Assembly: GCA_964473865.1 (NCBI GenBank)
Contig: CAYYQN010000004.1
Coordinates: forward strand, 62,001 to 126,000
Reading direction: 5' to 3'
Length of the DNA: 64,000 bases
Origin: CAIMUX01 sp964473865
Lineage (GTDB): Bacteria; Eisenbacteria; RBG-16-71-46; CAIMUX01
Shown: in pieces, positions 1 to 9,125 of the stretch
Numbering within the stretch: the stretch's first letter is position 1
How the letters are laid out: each line of letters begins with the position of its first letter
The notes under the pieces: generated by a model
The model's input: only the letters and a program-made list of their open reading frames with translations
The model's database searches: none
What the model was told of the DNA's origin: nothing
Translations under genes and position numbers: made by a program

Positions 1-75
1 GCGCGCGGCGTGGCCGCGTGAGACCGGTCGCATCCGGGAACCGTAACTGCGAGAGGCTCTCAGTACAACCGCAAG

Positions 76-105
76 TTGACCCGACAGAATGCGGAATAGT
101 AGACT
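76..105 (+). promoter_or_regulatory. putative sigma70 promoter for the first peptidase
   Basis: A TTGACC hexamer at 76-81 is followed after 18 bases by TAGACT at 100-105. It lies about 115 bases before the chosen start of the downstream peptidase. Seen by eye against the TTGACA/TATAAT consensus; the -10 match is only 4 of 6. Confidence 0.45.
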
Positions 106-219
106 CATGGAAACCACTTGCTCATGCTGGCCCGAGGGCCCGCGGCCTGGCGCACTCCGGATTCGGGATGTCGCCGGGCCGGCCGGGAGGTAGGGACGAA
201 CCCATTGAAGGAGAAGCAG

Positions 220-3200
220 ATGACCAGAGGGAGCGTCGTTCTGGGAGTCATGGTGCTGTTCTTCACCGCGGCGAGCGCGGCACAGGCGATCCTGCCCATG
301 GACAGCCGAGGCGGCGAGATCCCGGTTCCCGAGGGCAACATCGCCCCGACCTACCGGGCTTTGGACGCCGCGGAGTCGTCCCGCCTGCTTCCGGGCTGGG
401 ATGACTTTGCCGCTTCGCGCGGATCGGGCTGGATGGTGATCCAGTACCGAGACGACCTGCGGACGCCGGCGGCCATGGTGGGTCCCGCCATTCCCCTCGT
501 CTCCTCGGGGGCGTCTTTGACCGAACTGGCCCAGGCGGCCCGCGACTTCGCCGTTTCCCGCGCCGGGGTCTTGAAGGCCGACCCGGACGGCTTCGGCGAG
601 GCGCGCGTGGCGCCTCTGGACGCGACCCGGACCCAGGTCGTCCTTCCCCAGGTCTACCGCGGGCTCGCGGTCGTGGGCGGGAGAGTGGAGCTCTATCTCG
701 ACCAGGGCAGGCTCGTGCTGATCGGCTCGCACTTCTTCCCGGGCATCGATCTCGGCATCGAACCGCTGCTCACCGCCCAGCGGGCTCAGGCCGCCGCCAT
801 CGCCGGGGTGAACTTCGCGCCGGCGACCGATGCGTTCGTGGACGAGCCGCGCCTGGTGGTCTATCCGATGGTCCTGGGGAGCGGCCCGGCCTACTTCCTG
901 GCCTGGGAGCTGAAGTTCACGACCGCTTCTCCGGTCGGGTACTGGTGGGCCTACGTGGACGCCACCGACGGCGAGGTGCTTGTGCGCACCAACCACGCCG
1001 GGTCCTTCGACATTCCGACCACGGTGCAGTCGGACGTGCAGTTGAACTACGCCACCGATCCCTATACGGAGATCAACAGCGGCGACAACCTCATCCAGGT
1101 CAACGGGGGGAACTTCTACACCGATGCCGATGGCTTCGTGAATCTGCCGGTCCCGACCGAGGAGCCGTACACCGTGGAGTCGTGGGTCCGGGGCCGTTTC
1201 TGCGCCACGTCCCGCTACACGGGCGAGGGGGCCAACGCCAAGTTCACCGGGCCCGGCACCCCGGGCACGCCTCTGCTCATCAAGTGGGACGACACCAACT
1301 CGCTGGCCTCGGAGCGCGACGCCTACTACAGCGTCAACCGGGTGCACCAGTGGATGGCGGAGCACGATTCCTCCTTCACGGCGATGAACTTTCCGGTCTC
1401 CACGGTCGTCAACCGCACGGACGGAACGTGTAATGCATACTGGAACGGCTCCAGCCTCAACTTCTACAAGGAGGGGGGCGGCTGCGTGAACGCCGCAACG
1501 GTGTCCGACGTCGTGATGCACGAGTACGGCCACGGTATCACGCAGTACACCTACGCGCCGGATCCCTCCCCGAGCGCCTCCGGAATGGGCGAGGCGCTTT
1601 CCGACATCATCGCGCAGACGATCACCGGCGATCATTTTGTCGGGTACGGCTTCAGCGGGCCCGGGACCTACATTCGCGACGGCAACAACACTCGCCAGTA
1701 TCCGGGCACCAGCTGCGGCGGCGAAGAGCACTGCCTGGGCGAGATCCTGATGGGCGCGATGTGGAAGACGCGGACGAACCTCATGAGCACGTTGGGTGAG
1801 GGACCCGGGCTGGCCCAATACAACGCCGCCATGCGCTTCGCGTGGAAGACCAAGCAGACCACCATGCCGGACTTCCTGACCATGATGCTCCTCGGCGACG
1901 ACAACAATGCCAACGTGGCCGACGGCACGCCGAACTGGGACGCCATCTGCGAGGCGTTTGCGATCCACAATCTGCCCTGCCCGGCGATCACGCAGTACGT
2001 GTCGTTCTCCCACGACCCCCTGATCGACACGAACGCCACCGAAGAGCCGCTCAGCGTCACCGCCTCGGTGTTTCCGGTCGACTGCGGAGATCTGGTGGCG
2101 GACTCGCTGCGGGTTCACTACAGCACCGACTTCGGGTCGACCTGGAGTTCGCTGACCATGGTGCCGACCGAGACGCCCGGCGAGTACAACGCCGACCTGC
2201 CGGGTCAGTTCTGCGGGACGGTCATGACCTACTACCTGCGGGCGGTCACCACCACCGGCGTGGTCGCCACCCTCCCCGCCAAGGCCCCGGCCAAGGGCGT
2301 CTTCCAGTTCATGATCGGTTCACGCATTCCGGCCCACAGCACCACCTTCGAGACCGACCAGGGATGGACCGTCGGCGCCCCGGGCGATGCGGCCACCCAG
2401 GGGATCTGGGAGCGGGTCGATCCGGCGGGGAAGGCGAACGGGTCAATCATCTACCAACCGGAGGATGACCACACCGCGGCGGGAGTGAACTGCTTCGTGA
2501 CCGACGGGCGGGGCGGCAGTTATCTGCTGTACGATGTCGATGGCGGCGCCACGACGGTGCTCTCGCCGATCTTCGACTTCAGCTCCGTCAGCGGCGCCTG
2601 CAAGCTCGATTTCTGGGCGTTCTTCATGAATACCACCCCGATGGATGACACCCTGCGGGCGTCCGTCTCCAACGATGGCGGCAGCACCTGGTTCGACGTC
2701 TGGAAGCTGTTCGGCGAGGATCACAACGCCTGGACCAACTACAAGGTCTACTTCGACGACTCCCAGGTGCCTTTCACCAGCCAGATGCGGTTCCGCTTCC
2801 AGGTTGCCGACTACAATGCCTCCCAAACGGAGGCGGCGATCGACGACGTGGTGATCCGGCGCACGACCTGCGCCCCGGATCCGACCGGCGCCTGCTGCGC
2901 GCCCGACGGCACCTGCTCGTTGGTGACCTCGTCGCTGTGCGCCAGTCCGAGCGTCTGGCAGGGCGCGGCCACTGTCTGCGAGCCGAATCCGTGCGGTCCG
3001 AGCGACGTGCCCGGGGCGACGGTCCCGCTGCGCTTCACGGTGGATGCGGCCCGCCCCAACCCGTCGAATCGCGGAGTGGACGTGCGGTTCGCGCTGCCCT
3101 CGGCGGGCCAGGTCGGAGTCGACGTCTTCGACGCGGCCGGGCGCCTCGTGCGCGCGCTGGTCCAGGGTCCGATGGCGGCCGGATATCACCGCGTGGAGTG

Positions 3201-3306
3201 GGACGGCAAGGACGGCTCCGGCCAGGCGGCGGCGTCGGGCGTCTACTACTACCGCGTGCGGGCCAACGGAGAGGAGCAGACGCGGAAGGTCCTGGTCGTC
3301 CGGTAG
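220..3306 (+). CDS. secreted glu-zincin metallopeptidase (M4/M36 type) with FlgD-like C-terminal sorting domain
   Basis: Likely extracellular zinc endopeptidase, 1028 aa. The ATG at 220 is chosen because AAGGAGA sits 6 bases upstream and a signal peptide follows directly (hydrophobic to about residue 22, ending SAAQA). Residues about 55-270 look like an FTP/PepSY-type inhibitory propeptide. The zinc motif HEYGH is at 434-438, with the third ligand likely E458 in GMGEALSD. After the catalytic domain come a beta-rich region with a jelly-roll-like part (FETDQGWTVG...), one Cys-rich unit starting GACCAPDGTC at 890 and ending NPC near 925, and a FlgD-like Ig domain in the last 85 residues (RPNPSNRG ... 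SGVYYYRVRANG). That tail is a known C-terminal sorting or anchoring element in secreted proteins of several phyla. A paralogue with the same architecture lies at 54.5 kb. Peptidase class is confident; substrate unknown. Confidence 0.9.
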   Translation: MTRGSVVLGVMVLFFTAASAAQAILPMDSRGGEIPVPEGNIAPTYRALDAAESSRLLPGWDDFAASRGSGWMVIQYRDDLRTPAAMVGPAIPLVSSGASLTELAQAARDFAVSRAGVLKADPDGFGEARVAPLDATRTQVVLPQVYRGLAVVGGRVELYLDQGRLVLIGSHFFPGIDLGIEPLLTAQRAQAAAIAGVNFAPATDAFVDEPRLVVYPMVLGSGPAYFLAWELKFTTASPVGYWWAYVDATDGEVLVRTNHAGSFDIPTTVQSDVQLNYATDPYTEINSGDNLIQVNGGNFYTDADGFVNLPVPTEEPYTVESWVRGRFCATSRYTGEGANAKFTGPGTPGTPLLIKWDDTNSLASERDAYYSVNRVHQWMAEHDSSFTAMNFPVSTVVNRTDGTCNAYWNGSSLNFYKEGGGCVNAATVSDVVMHEYGHGITQYTYAPDPSPSASGMGEALSDIIAQTITGDHFVGYGFSGPGTYIRDGNNTRQYPGTSCGGEEHCLGEILMGAMWKTRTNLMSTLGEGPGLAQYNAAMRFAWKTKQTTMPDFLTMMLLGDDNNANVADGTPNWDAICEAFAIHNLPCPAITQYVSFSHDPLIDTNATEEPLSVTASVFPVDCGDLVADSLRVHYSTDFGSTWSSLTMVPTETPGEYNADLPGQFCGTVMTYYLRAVTTTGVVATLPAKAPAKGVFQFMIGSRIPAHSTTFETDQGWTVGAPGDAATQGIWERVDPAGKANGSIIYQPEDDHTAAGVNCFVTDGRGGSYLLYDVDGGATTVLSPIFDFSSVSGACKLDFWAFFMNTTPMDDTLRASVSNDGGSTWFDVWKLFGEDHNAWTNYKVYFDDSQVPFTSQMRFRFQVADYNASQTEAAIDDVVIRRTTCAPDPTGACCAPDGTCSLVTSSLCASPSVWQGAATVCEPNPCGPSDVPGATVPLRFTVDAARPNPSNRGVDVRFALPSAGQVGVDVFDAAGRLVRALVQGPMAAGYHRVEWDGKDGSGQAAASGVYYYRVRANGEEQTRKVLVVR

Positions 3307-3328
3307 CGGCAACCGACAGGAAACGCGC

Positions 3329-3346
3329 TGCCGCCGGAAGGCGGCA
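3329..3346. terminator. possible terminator hairpin between convergent genes
   Basis: TGCCGCC at 3329-3335 and GGCGGCA at 3340-3346 form a perfect 7-bp stem closed by a GGAA loop. It lies 22 bases after the peptidase stop, between convergent genes. No T-run follows on either strand, so terminator function is a guess. Confidence 0.3.
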
Positions 3347-3430
3347 AACGGGCGCGGTTTGGGGGACGGGTACGCGGTTCGGGGTTCGTTTGGACTCCGG
3401 CCGCGGGCCCGTCTTCCCTCTTACCGCCGG

Positions 3431-4711
3431 CTAGAACCGCTCGACGATGAAGGGTGCCGGCACGGCGAGGAGCCGTTCGAGTACATCCACCGCCGGAGGT
3501 GGCGTCACCTCCGCGAGGCCGAACTCCACCGCCTCCGAGACCCGCAGAGATCCGGCCCAGAGCCGGGAGAGAGTCGCCAGGTCGGTCTGGAGCGCGGCCC
3601 GGGCGAGGCGGGTTCCGGACCCCGCGCCCCCGCGCAGGTCGGCGCGGAAACGGACCGGCGCATCGTCCCGCAGCGGATCGCGCGTGACCACCTCCAGGCG
3701 CAGCGCGTCCCGTCCCGCGTACGGCCGCAGCGCGAAGGCGGCGGCCGGATCCTCCAACCGCAGCATCACCCCGAAGGCGACCTGGGGACCCTGCGCCTGG
3801 TGGTTTCGCAGCGAAGGGGTGTTGCGGCGCGCCGGATTCAGCATCACCGCGTCGAGGTGGCGGTCGGCCGGCCAGTCGAGCAGGATCTCGGTGACCTGGT
3901 CGCGCTGGGAGGAGAGGAATCCGAGCAGGGCCCGCAGGGCGCGGGGAGTGGTCCACTCCATCTCCGCGACTTCGAGATCGTACTTGAACGGATCGGACAC
4001 GTCGGTGCGCTTCGTGAACCGGGCGAGCAGGTATCCCTCGGCGTTTCTCGGGCCGTCGGCCAGGAACACGAGCGAGGATCCGGTGAGCATCCCCTTCCAC
4101 CGAAGCGGGTGGCGCGAGAGGCCCAAGGCGCCTCGCCGGCCGATGGCCTGGCGGTGGACCCGATCGAGCTCCTCCCAGGCCGCGTCCCGGACCTGTCGCA
4201 CCGCCGCGCGTTCCGGGTGCAGCGGAAACGCCTCGGGCGGCAGGGCGTGCTGGCGCGACTCGCCGACCGGCCCCCAGCCCATGCGGGCGTAGAAGTCGTG
4301 ACGGAAGGGATAGAGAAACGAGAGCGGGGCGCCGCCCTTCCGGCTGCGCCGCACGAAGTCACGAACGATTGCGAGCGCGATCTGGCCTTTCTTCCGGTCG
4401 AGCGCCGTGCCGACCATTCCAAGGCCGGCGGCGGGAATCCCCCGGCCGAGGATCGTCGCCGCGAAGCCGTAGTGGGCATAGATCCCCACCATGCGGCGGT
4501 CCGCGTCGAACGCCCCGATCAGGGCCGGGTAGCCGCCGATCAGGATGGAGCGGAAGCGGTCCAGCATCTCGTTTCGTTCCGTGGAGAAGAGCGGATAGGC
4601 GTCGCGCACGAGATCGACATACGCCGGCAGGTTCATCGTGTCGATCGGCGCGAATCGCAGCGCGCGCCCCTTCGCGGCGGACGGACGGCTCGGGGTCTCA
4701 CGAGGCGGCAT
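3431..4711 (-). CDS. Eis-like GNAT N-acetyltransferase
   Basis: 426-aa cytoplasmic protein resembling the Eis family: tandem GNAT folds followed by a sterol-carrier-like C-terminal domain. The pattern YPLFSTERNEMLDRF near the N-terminus, the segment GMVGTALDRKKGQIALAIV (acetyl-CoA loop region) and FLYPFRHDFYARMGWGPVG match the first GNAT domain; the C-terminal 110 residues fit the SCP2-like domain. Family members acetylate amines, including aminoglycosides and lysines, but many are uncharacterised, so the substrate cannot be given. The start at 4711 follows a clear AGGAGG. The gene stands alone, convergent with the peptidase and divergent from the redox operon 350 bases away. Length is normal for the family. 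Confidence 0.82.
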   Translation of the reverse strand: MPPRETPSRPSAAKGRALRFAPIDTMNLPAYVDLVRDAYPLFSTERNEMLDRFRSILIGGYPALIGAFDADRRMVGIYAHYGFAATILGRGIPAAGLGMVGTALDRKKGQIALAIVRDFVRRSRKGGAPLSFLYPFRHDFYARMGWGPVGESRQHALPPEAFPLHPERAAVRQVRDAAWEELDRVHRQAIGRRGALGLSRHPLRWKGMLTGSSLVFLADGPRNAEGYLLARFTKRTDVSDPFKYDLEVAEMEWTTPRALRALLGFLSSQRDQVTEILLDWPADRHLDAVMLNPARRNTPSLRNHQAQGPQVAFGVMLRLEDPAAAFALRPYAGRDALRLEVVTRDPLRDDAPVRFRADLRGGAGSGTRLARAALQTDLATLSRLWAGSLRVSEAVEFGLAEVTPPPAVDVLERLLAVPAPFIVERF

Positions 4712-4890
4712 GGTTCCTCCTGGTTCTCGACGCGTCGTTCCCGGGACGGCCGAGATCAGATCTTGCCCATGGCGTGGCGCCGTCGCAAGTGATTGCCTGC
4801 GGGGACGGGGGAAGCCGCCCGCTCCCGGAAGCGGGGTCGAACCGCCCCCGCGCCGAAGGCGGGATCCGGGAGACATTCGCGCCCATGCGT

Positions 4891-4909
4891 CCGGTCCGTG
4901 ACGGACCGG
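4891..4909. promoter_or_regulatory. 19-bp palindrome, candidate operator
   Basis: CCGGTCCGT and ACGGACCGG are perfect 9-bp arms around a central G. The palindrome covers the proposed -35 box (4898-4903) of the redox operon, the usual place for a repressor site. It lies in the 351-base divergent region 4712-5062, where nothing else was recognised. Operator role is inferred. Confidence 0.45.
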
Positions 4910-4927
4910 CGCGAGCGGGGCTATACT
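4898..4927 (+). promoter_or_regulatory. putative promoter of the thioredoxin/MauE operon
   Basis: GTGACG at 4898-4903 and TATACT at 4922-4927 are 18 bases apart. The -10 matches 5 of 6 consensus bases, the -35 matches 4. It is 136 bases upstream of the first gene of the operon. Confidence 0.5.
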
Positions 4928-5062
4928 CGGGTTCCCCCTTCCGGTGGCGGAACCGGCTGCCGATGAGGTGGTAGAGCTTCCTATTGCGCGCGGCCGGGGT
5001 CGCGCGGTGGGCGCCCGGGCCGGCGCCCGGTTGGTCCGGACGGAAATGGAAAGGAACGGTGC

Positions 5063-6010
5063 ATGACGAGATCCCTGCCTTCGCTGCGGGCGGCCCGCGA
5101 TTCGGCTGTGGCGCAGGAAGTCCGGGCGGGCGCCCGGCATGAGAGCATGGCTCCCCTCGGTGCGAGGGGCTCCGGCCGGAAGCGAGCGGCGGTGCTGACC
5201 GTGGGCGTGGCGCTGCTGATGACCTGGGGGTTGCCGGGCGCGGCTCCGGCCGCGGAGGACGTGACCTTCACCCTCGGGGCCCGCGCCCCGGGCGCGGGGG
5301 AGGCCTGGGAGGAATCCCTGGGACTGGAAGCGGCCATCGGGGACTCCGTCGATCTTCTGGCGCGCATCTTCGACAGCCCCGACTATCAACGCCAGCTCAT
5401 GGTCCCGGGCGGCGGGGAGCAGGTCTACCTGCTGGGGCTCAAGGACCAGGCGGTACAGGTCCTCCCGCGCGCCGCCGTGGCCTGGACCGCGGACGAGAAG
5501 GCGATGCCCCACGCGGCGCAGGCGAAAGCGGCGGGTTCGCTGTCCAAGCTGGCGGGCGAAGTGACGTTCGACACCGGCGGCCTCACCTGGACCATCCGTC
5601 CGGCGCCGCCCCTGCTCGGGCCGGTCACGCTGGACGGGGTGCGCAAGTCGCTGCCCGACTATGTGCGGCTGGCGGCCAAGTACAAGCCCGACGCGGATGC
5701 CGTGCGGACCATCGCCGCGGCGCGGGACGCGCACCTCGTGGTCTTCTTCGGCAGCTGGTGCCACATCTGCAAGACGTACGTGCCGCAATTCCTCAAGACT
5801 CTGGAGGCGGCGAAGAACGCGAAGCTCACGGTGGAGTTCATCGGGGTCACGGAAGACCATGACCAGCCCGCGGAGCCGATCGCGAAGTACGCGGTCTCGA
5901 CTTCGCCGGTCTTCATCGTGATCCGGGACGGAAAGGAGATCGGCCGCATCACCGAGAAGCCGGACGAGTCCGTGGAGAAGGACCTGGCGCTGATTCTCGC
6001 GGGGAAGTGA
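5063..6010 (+). CDS. exported thioredoxin-fold protein (CHIC active site)
   Basis: 315 aa. A hydrophobic segment near residues 47-65 (AVLTVGVALLMTWGLPGAAP) precedes a unique 150-residue region of unknown role, then a thioredoxin fold with GSWCHICKTYVPQF, the CxxC being C233 and C236, and TSPVFIVIRDGKEIGRI carrying the cis-Pro region. It is probably a periplasmic or membrane-tethered disulfide reductase or oxidoreductase. AAGGAA lies 10 bases before the ATG at 5063; an internal ATG at 5147 would place the hydrophobic segment as a cleaner signal peptide. The next gene, 57 bases downstream, couples a quinone-type redox membrane domain to a second thioredoxin fold, so the two likely act in one thiol relay. 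Partners and substrate are not visible. Confidence 0.75.
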   Translation: MTRSLPSLRAARDSAVAQEVRAGARHESMAPLGARGSGRKRAAVLTVGVALLMTWGLPGAAPAAEDVTFTLGARAPGAGEAWEESLGLEAAIGDSVDLLARIFDSPDYQRQLMVPGGGEQVYLLGLKDQAVQVLPRAAVAWTADEKAMPHAAQAKAAGSLSKLAGEVTFDTGGLTWTIRPAPPLLGPVTLDGVRKSLPDYVRLAAKYKPDADAVRTIAAARDAHLVVFFGSWCHICKTYVPQFLKTLEAAKNAKLTVEFIGVTEDHDQPAEPIAKYAVSTSPVFIVIRDGKEIGRITEKPDESVEKDLALILAGK

Positions 6011-6067
6011 TCGGCCGGGCGCCGGCGCGCGCGGCCCGGCAGGCTCGAGTGTGAGAGGGAGGACGGA

Positions 6068-6994
6068 ATGGTGCGGAGGCGCGGGACGTCCGGGTCCAAG
6101 GGCGGCGGAGGATTCCTGGGAGCTCTGGGCGTGCTGGCCGGGATCTTCCTGGGCGGGATGCTCCTCTACGCCTCGGTGCTGAAGGCCGCGGACCCCTCGC
6201 TCTTCATCGAGCAGATCCGCGGCTACAAGATCTTTCCGGCCCTGGCTCCGCTGGGCGCGTACGTCTTCCTCTGGGTCGAATTCATTCTGGGGTGGATGCT
6301 GGTCCTCTGGGTGGCGCCGCGCTGGTCGCTGCTGGGGTGCGCCGGGCTCCTGCTCTTCTTCATTGCGGTGACCGCCTACGCCTGGTCGCAGGGCAATACC
6401 GAGGACTGCGGCTGCTTCGGCCGCATGGGCTCGCGCCCGCCCCGGGACGTGATCCTCGAGGATCTCGCCTACGTCGCGCTCGCGGCGTTCGCCTACTGGA
6501 AGGCGCCTTGGACGAGCACCTCGCGACCGCGGTGGATGGCCTATGGGCTGGTCCTGCCGCTCTTCCTGGCGCTGCCTTGGGTGGCGCCGCGCCTGCCGGT
6601 CGACTCGCTGGTGACCCCGGTGCGCAAGGGATACAACCTCGAGACGCTGGCCGCAGACGACTTGAAGGTTCCGCTGGGCGACGGTCGGGTGTTCGTGGCG
6701 CTCGTGGGAGACAAGTGCCGTCCCTGTGTGGAGGCGCTGCCGATGATGGCGGAGCTGGTCACGCGCGAGGGAGCGCCCAAGGTCACCGGGATCTTTGCCG
6801 GGGACCGCGCGCGGAAGCGGGCCTGGGCGCTCGAACACCTGCCGGCGTTCCCGCTCGCCAATGCCTCGGAGAAGACGCTGCGCCAGTACTATCGGACCCT
6901 GCCCGTGTTCATGCTGCTGAAGGAAGGCCAGGTGCAGAAGGTCTGGTGGAACCGCCGGCCCACAGCCGATGAGGTCGTGGCGGCGGCGAGGTAG
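6068..6994 (+). CDS. MauE/DoxX-like membrane protein fused to a thioredoxin-like domain
   Basis: 308 aa. The N-terminal 170 residues have four hydrophobic segments and the MauE signature: LKAADPSLFIEQIRGYKI, then GNTEDCGCFGR. MauE-family proteins support disulfide formation in periplasmic proteins and sit in the inner membrane with a VKOR-like layout. The C-terminal part carries VALVGDKCRPCVEALPMM, a thioredoxin-like CxxC, and LPVFMLLKEGQVQKVWW. The fusion suggests direct transfer of thiol redox state between membrane and soluble domain; that is inference. The ATG at 6068 follows AGGGAGGAC. The gene is second in a two-gene operon with the thioredoxin-fold protein, ending 71 bases before tRNA-Leu. 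Confidence 0.8.
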   Translation: MVRRRGTSGSKGGGGFLGALGVLAGIFLGGMLLYASVLKAADPSLFIEQIRGYKIFPALAPLGAYVFLWVEFILGWMLVLWVAPRWSLLGCAGLLLFFIAVTAYAWSQGNTEDCGCFGRMGSRPPRDVILEDLAYVALAAFAYWKAPWTSTSRPRWMAYGLVLPLFLALPWVAPRLPVDSLVTPVRKGYNLETLAADDLKVPLGDGRVFVALVGDKCRPCVEALPMMAELVTREGAPKVTGIFAGDRARKRAWALEHLPAFPLANASEKTLRQYYRTLPVFMLLKEGQVQKVWWNRRPTADEVVAAAR

Positions 6995-7065
6995 AGACGG
7001 CCGCCGGCGATGGCGGCGAGTCCGCGAAGTACGGGGGAGTGACCGGTATGTGGTCTCTCCCGTCG

Positions 7066-7150
7066 GCCGGAGTGGCGGAACGGTAGACGCGGCGGACTTA
7101 AAATCCGCTGGGCTTCACGGCCCGTGTGGGTTCGAGCCCCACCTCCGGCA
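7066..7150 (+). tRNA. tRNA-Leu (anticodon TAA)
   Basis: Class II tRNA of 85 bases. Acceptor arms GCCGGAG (7066-7072) and CTCCGGC (7143-7149) pair perfectly with A as discriminator. The anticodon stem GCGGA/TCCGC encloses the loop CTTAAAA, giving TAA. A long variable arm and the T-arm GTGGGTTCGAGCCCCAC are present. CCA is not encoded. Confidence 0.96.
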
Positions 7151-7165
7151 GAGCTTCTGACCCTG

Positions 7166-7321
7166 GAGCTCAGGTCCAAGCGGCTGCCGAACCGTTCGTG
7201 GGTGAAGATCAGCCGGATTCGGACCTTGGCTGTAGAGCGGGTAGGCAGGCGCCTCGACCGGGCGACACCGGAGGAGCTCGCTCAGGTGATCGACGGCCTG
7301 AACGAGATCATCGGGGCGTAA
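7166..7321 (+). pseudogene. C-terminal remnant of a MazF/PemK-type toxin
   Basis: About 51 residues ending in a stop at 7321 resemble the end of PemK/MazF endoribonuclease toxins: RSWVKISRIRTLAVERVG, then a helix ending IDGLNEIIGA. The N-terminal half with the catalytic SH3-like barrel is absent, and reading back from this point enters the tRNA-Leu gene. No antitoxin gene is seen. It is therefore a decayed fragment, probably left by a deletion or integration next to the tRNA. The family assignment comes from recalled sequence pattern and is moderately sure. Confidence 0.55.
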
Positions 7322-7517
7322 CGAGCGGCAGGACCGACACGTCCCGGCCGCGCGGGATGCTCTTGCGGGCTTCTGCTTCAGGTCGCCTGCCACGGGTCCT
7401 GGTCACCCGGGAGCTTTGTTCTCCGACGCCGGCGTGCCCGTGCTTTCATCACGACTGTTCCGTGTGTCACTCCCCCCAATGTCGACCGAGCGAAGACCCC
7501 ATGCACGGTAACGACCT

Positions 7518-8723
7518 GTGTCGCCGAGAGCCCCCCTCGCCCGGTCCCTGTCGCCGGCCTACTACGACCTCGAGCAGCCCGGCGATCGAATCCGCCTCGA
7601 CCTGCAATGGACCGAGGCGCTCGCACGGAACCAGGCGATCGTGCTCGACGAAGCGCATACGTGGCCCGAGCTCTTCCCGCGCCTGCGCGGGGCGATCGAC
7701 GCCGAGCGCTCCCGAAACGGACGCTTCCTCATCCTCGGCTCCGTCTCGCCGGCGCTCATGCGTGAGGTCTCCGAATCGCTCGCGGGCCGGCTCGCGATCA
7801 TCGAGCTGACTCCCTTCACCGCGGCCGAGCTGCCCGATGTACCCCTCCAGGATCTCTGGCTCCGCGGCGGCTTTCCCGATGGCGGGATCCTTGCGTCGGA
7901 CCGCTTCCCGCAGTGGCAGCTCGACTACCTGACGCTTCTGACCCAGCGGGACCTTCCCGTCTGGGGACTGCCTGCCCGTCCGCCGGTCACAGAGCGTCTG
8001 CTGCGAATGCTCGCCGCTCTTCATGGGCAGATCTGGAACGCAAGCCAGGTCGGCGCGGGCCTGGGGCTGAGCTACCACACGGTGAACACCTACCTCGACT
8101 ACCTCGAAGGCGCCTTCCTGGTCCGCCGGCTTCCCCCCTGGCTGCCGAACCGGAAGAAGCGCGTGATCCGCTCGCCCCGCGTGTACTGGCGCGACTCCGG
8201 ACTGCTCCATGCCCTCGGTGGGGTCGGGTCGATAGACGAGCTGCTGCACCAGCCCTGGGTCGGCGCGAGCTGGGATGGGTTCGTCATCCACCAGATTCTC
8301 GACGTGCTCGCCGCGCGCGGGGAGCGGGTCGAGCCGTACTACTTCCGCACCGCAGACGGGTACGAGGTGGATCTCGTCTTCAAGCTGGGGCCGGAGGTGT
8401 GGGCGATTGAGGCGAAACTCACGTCGGAGCCCTCGGAGCAGGAGTTCCACCGACTCGACCGGGCCGCTGAGATGATCGGGGCGGGGAGAAGGTACCTGGT
8501 GGCGCAGGTGCCGGAGCCGGTGGGGAGCGGGGGTAGGGGAGTGGCCGGGGTCCGACGCCTGCTCGATGCGTTGGCTCCTGGTGCGCAGAAATCGCCGATC
8601 TCCGCGTCGCTGCCCTGGATGCTCCGCGTGCCGTGGCCCCGGGTTGGTGCTTCGTCATCCGCCCCCTACGATACCTCAGGACCAACGCCCGATGCGTCGC
8701 CACAAGCCCTCGCGGTATCATGA
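7518..8723 (+). pseudogene. N-terminally truncated AAA ATPase with DUF4143
   Basis: The reading frame encodes the later part of a DUF4143-type AAA ATPase: YYDLEQPGDRIRL, Walker B region QAIVLDEAHTWPELFPRLRG, then the DUF4143 nuclease-like fold with RVYWRDSGLLHALGG, GASWDGFVIHQIL, DGYEVDLVFKLG and WAIEAKLTS. The first 60 or so residues of such proteins, with Walker A (GPRQVGKTTL type), are missing; no matching sequence was found between 7322 and 7517. The only start is a GTG at 7518 without a good ribosome-binding site. The family end is expected near 8580 (VRRLLDAL), but the frame runs on to 8723, so the 3' end is also altered. Without a P-loop it cannot be an active ATPase. Function of intact family members is poorly known. 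Confidence 0.75.
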
Positions 8724-8754
8724 ACGGCGTTCACGTGGGGTGGAGGCGATCGGG

Positions 8755-9125
8755 GTCGGGCAGCTTGTCGGCCTGGGAAACCCGCTATCGGACTCCGCGC
8801 TCAACGTGACTGCCTTGTTCCAGAGCTGCCCGGCCTACCTGGCCGTCCTGGACGGAAGCCTTTCCTTCGGCGATGTCCCTGCCGCGAGCAGCACCTGGAG
8901 CTTCGACATGTTCAGTGTGCGCTGGGACGCCTCGTTTCCGGTGGTCCCGCCGGACATCACCTGGTCGATCAACTACTACGACGTCGCCGGAGGCGCTCAT
9001 GAGCTGATCGAGGTTCAGGGGCCGCCATTCCCTCCGATCCCGGCGGTCCCCGAACCGGCAGCCTGATGCTGCTGGCAGCGGGCCTCGGCGGGGTGGCGGT
9101 CATGGCCGCGCGGAAGCGTCGGTAG
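8755..9125 (+). pseudogene. frameshifted PEP-CTERM protein fragment
   Basis: An open frame ends IPAVPEPAA with a TGA at 9064-9066. In the frame entered by adding one base there, translation continues LMLLAAGLGGVAVMAARKRR and stops at 9125. Joined, they give the classic PEP-CTERM tail: VPEP motif, hydrophobic segment, basic end, which is the exosortase sorting signal. A single-base loss near 9062 explains the break. The preceding 95 residues look like a beta-rich extracellular domain, and no signal peptide precedes them, so the 5' part is also missing. Confidence 0.7.

Noticed and set aside
3044..3306. FlgD-like domain taken as a sign of flagellar genes
   Set aside because: The domain is the Ig-like C-terminal module used by many secreted proteins; no flagellar hook or rod gene is present.
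4711..6838. upstream extension of the acetyltransferase frame to over 1100 codons
   Set aside because: The added part overlaps the redox operon antisense and the real start at 4711 has a perfect AGGAGG.
7518..8723. AAA ATPase as an intact gene with GTG start
   Set aside because: Walker A and the first domain half are absent and the 3' end overruns the family end, so it was called a pseudogene.
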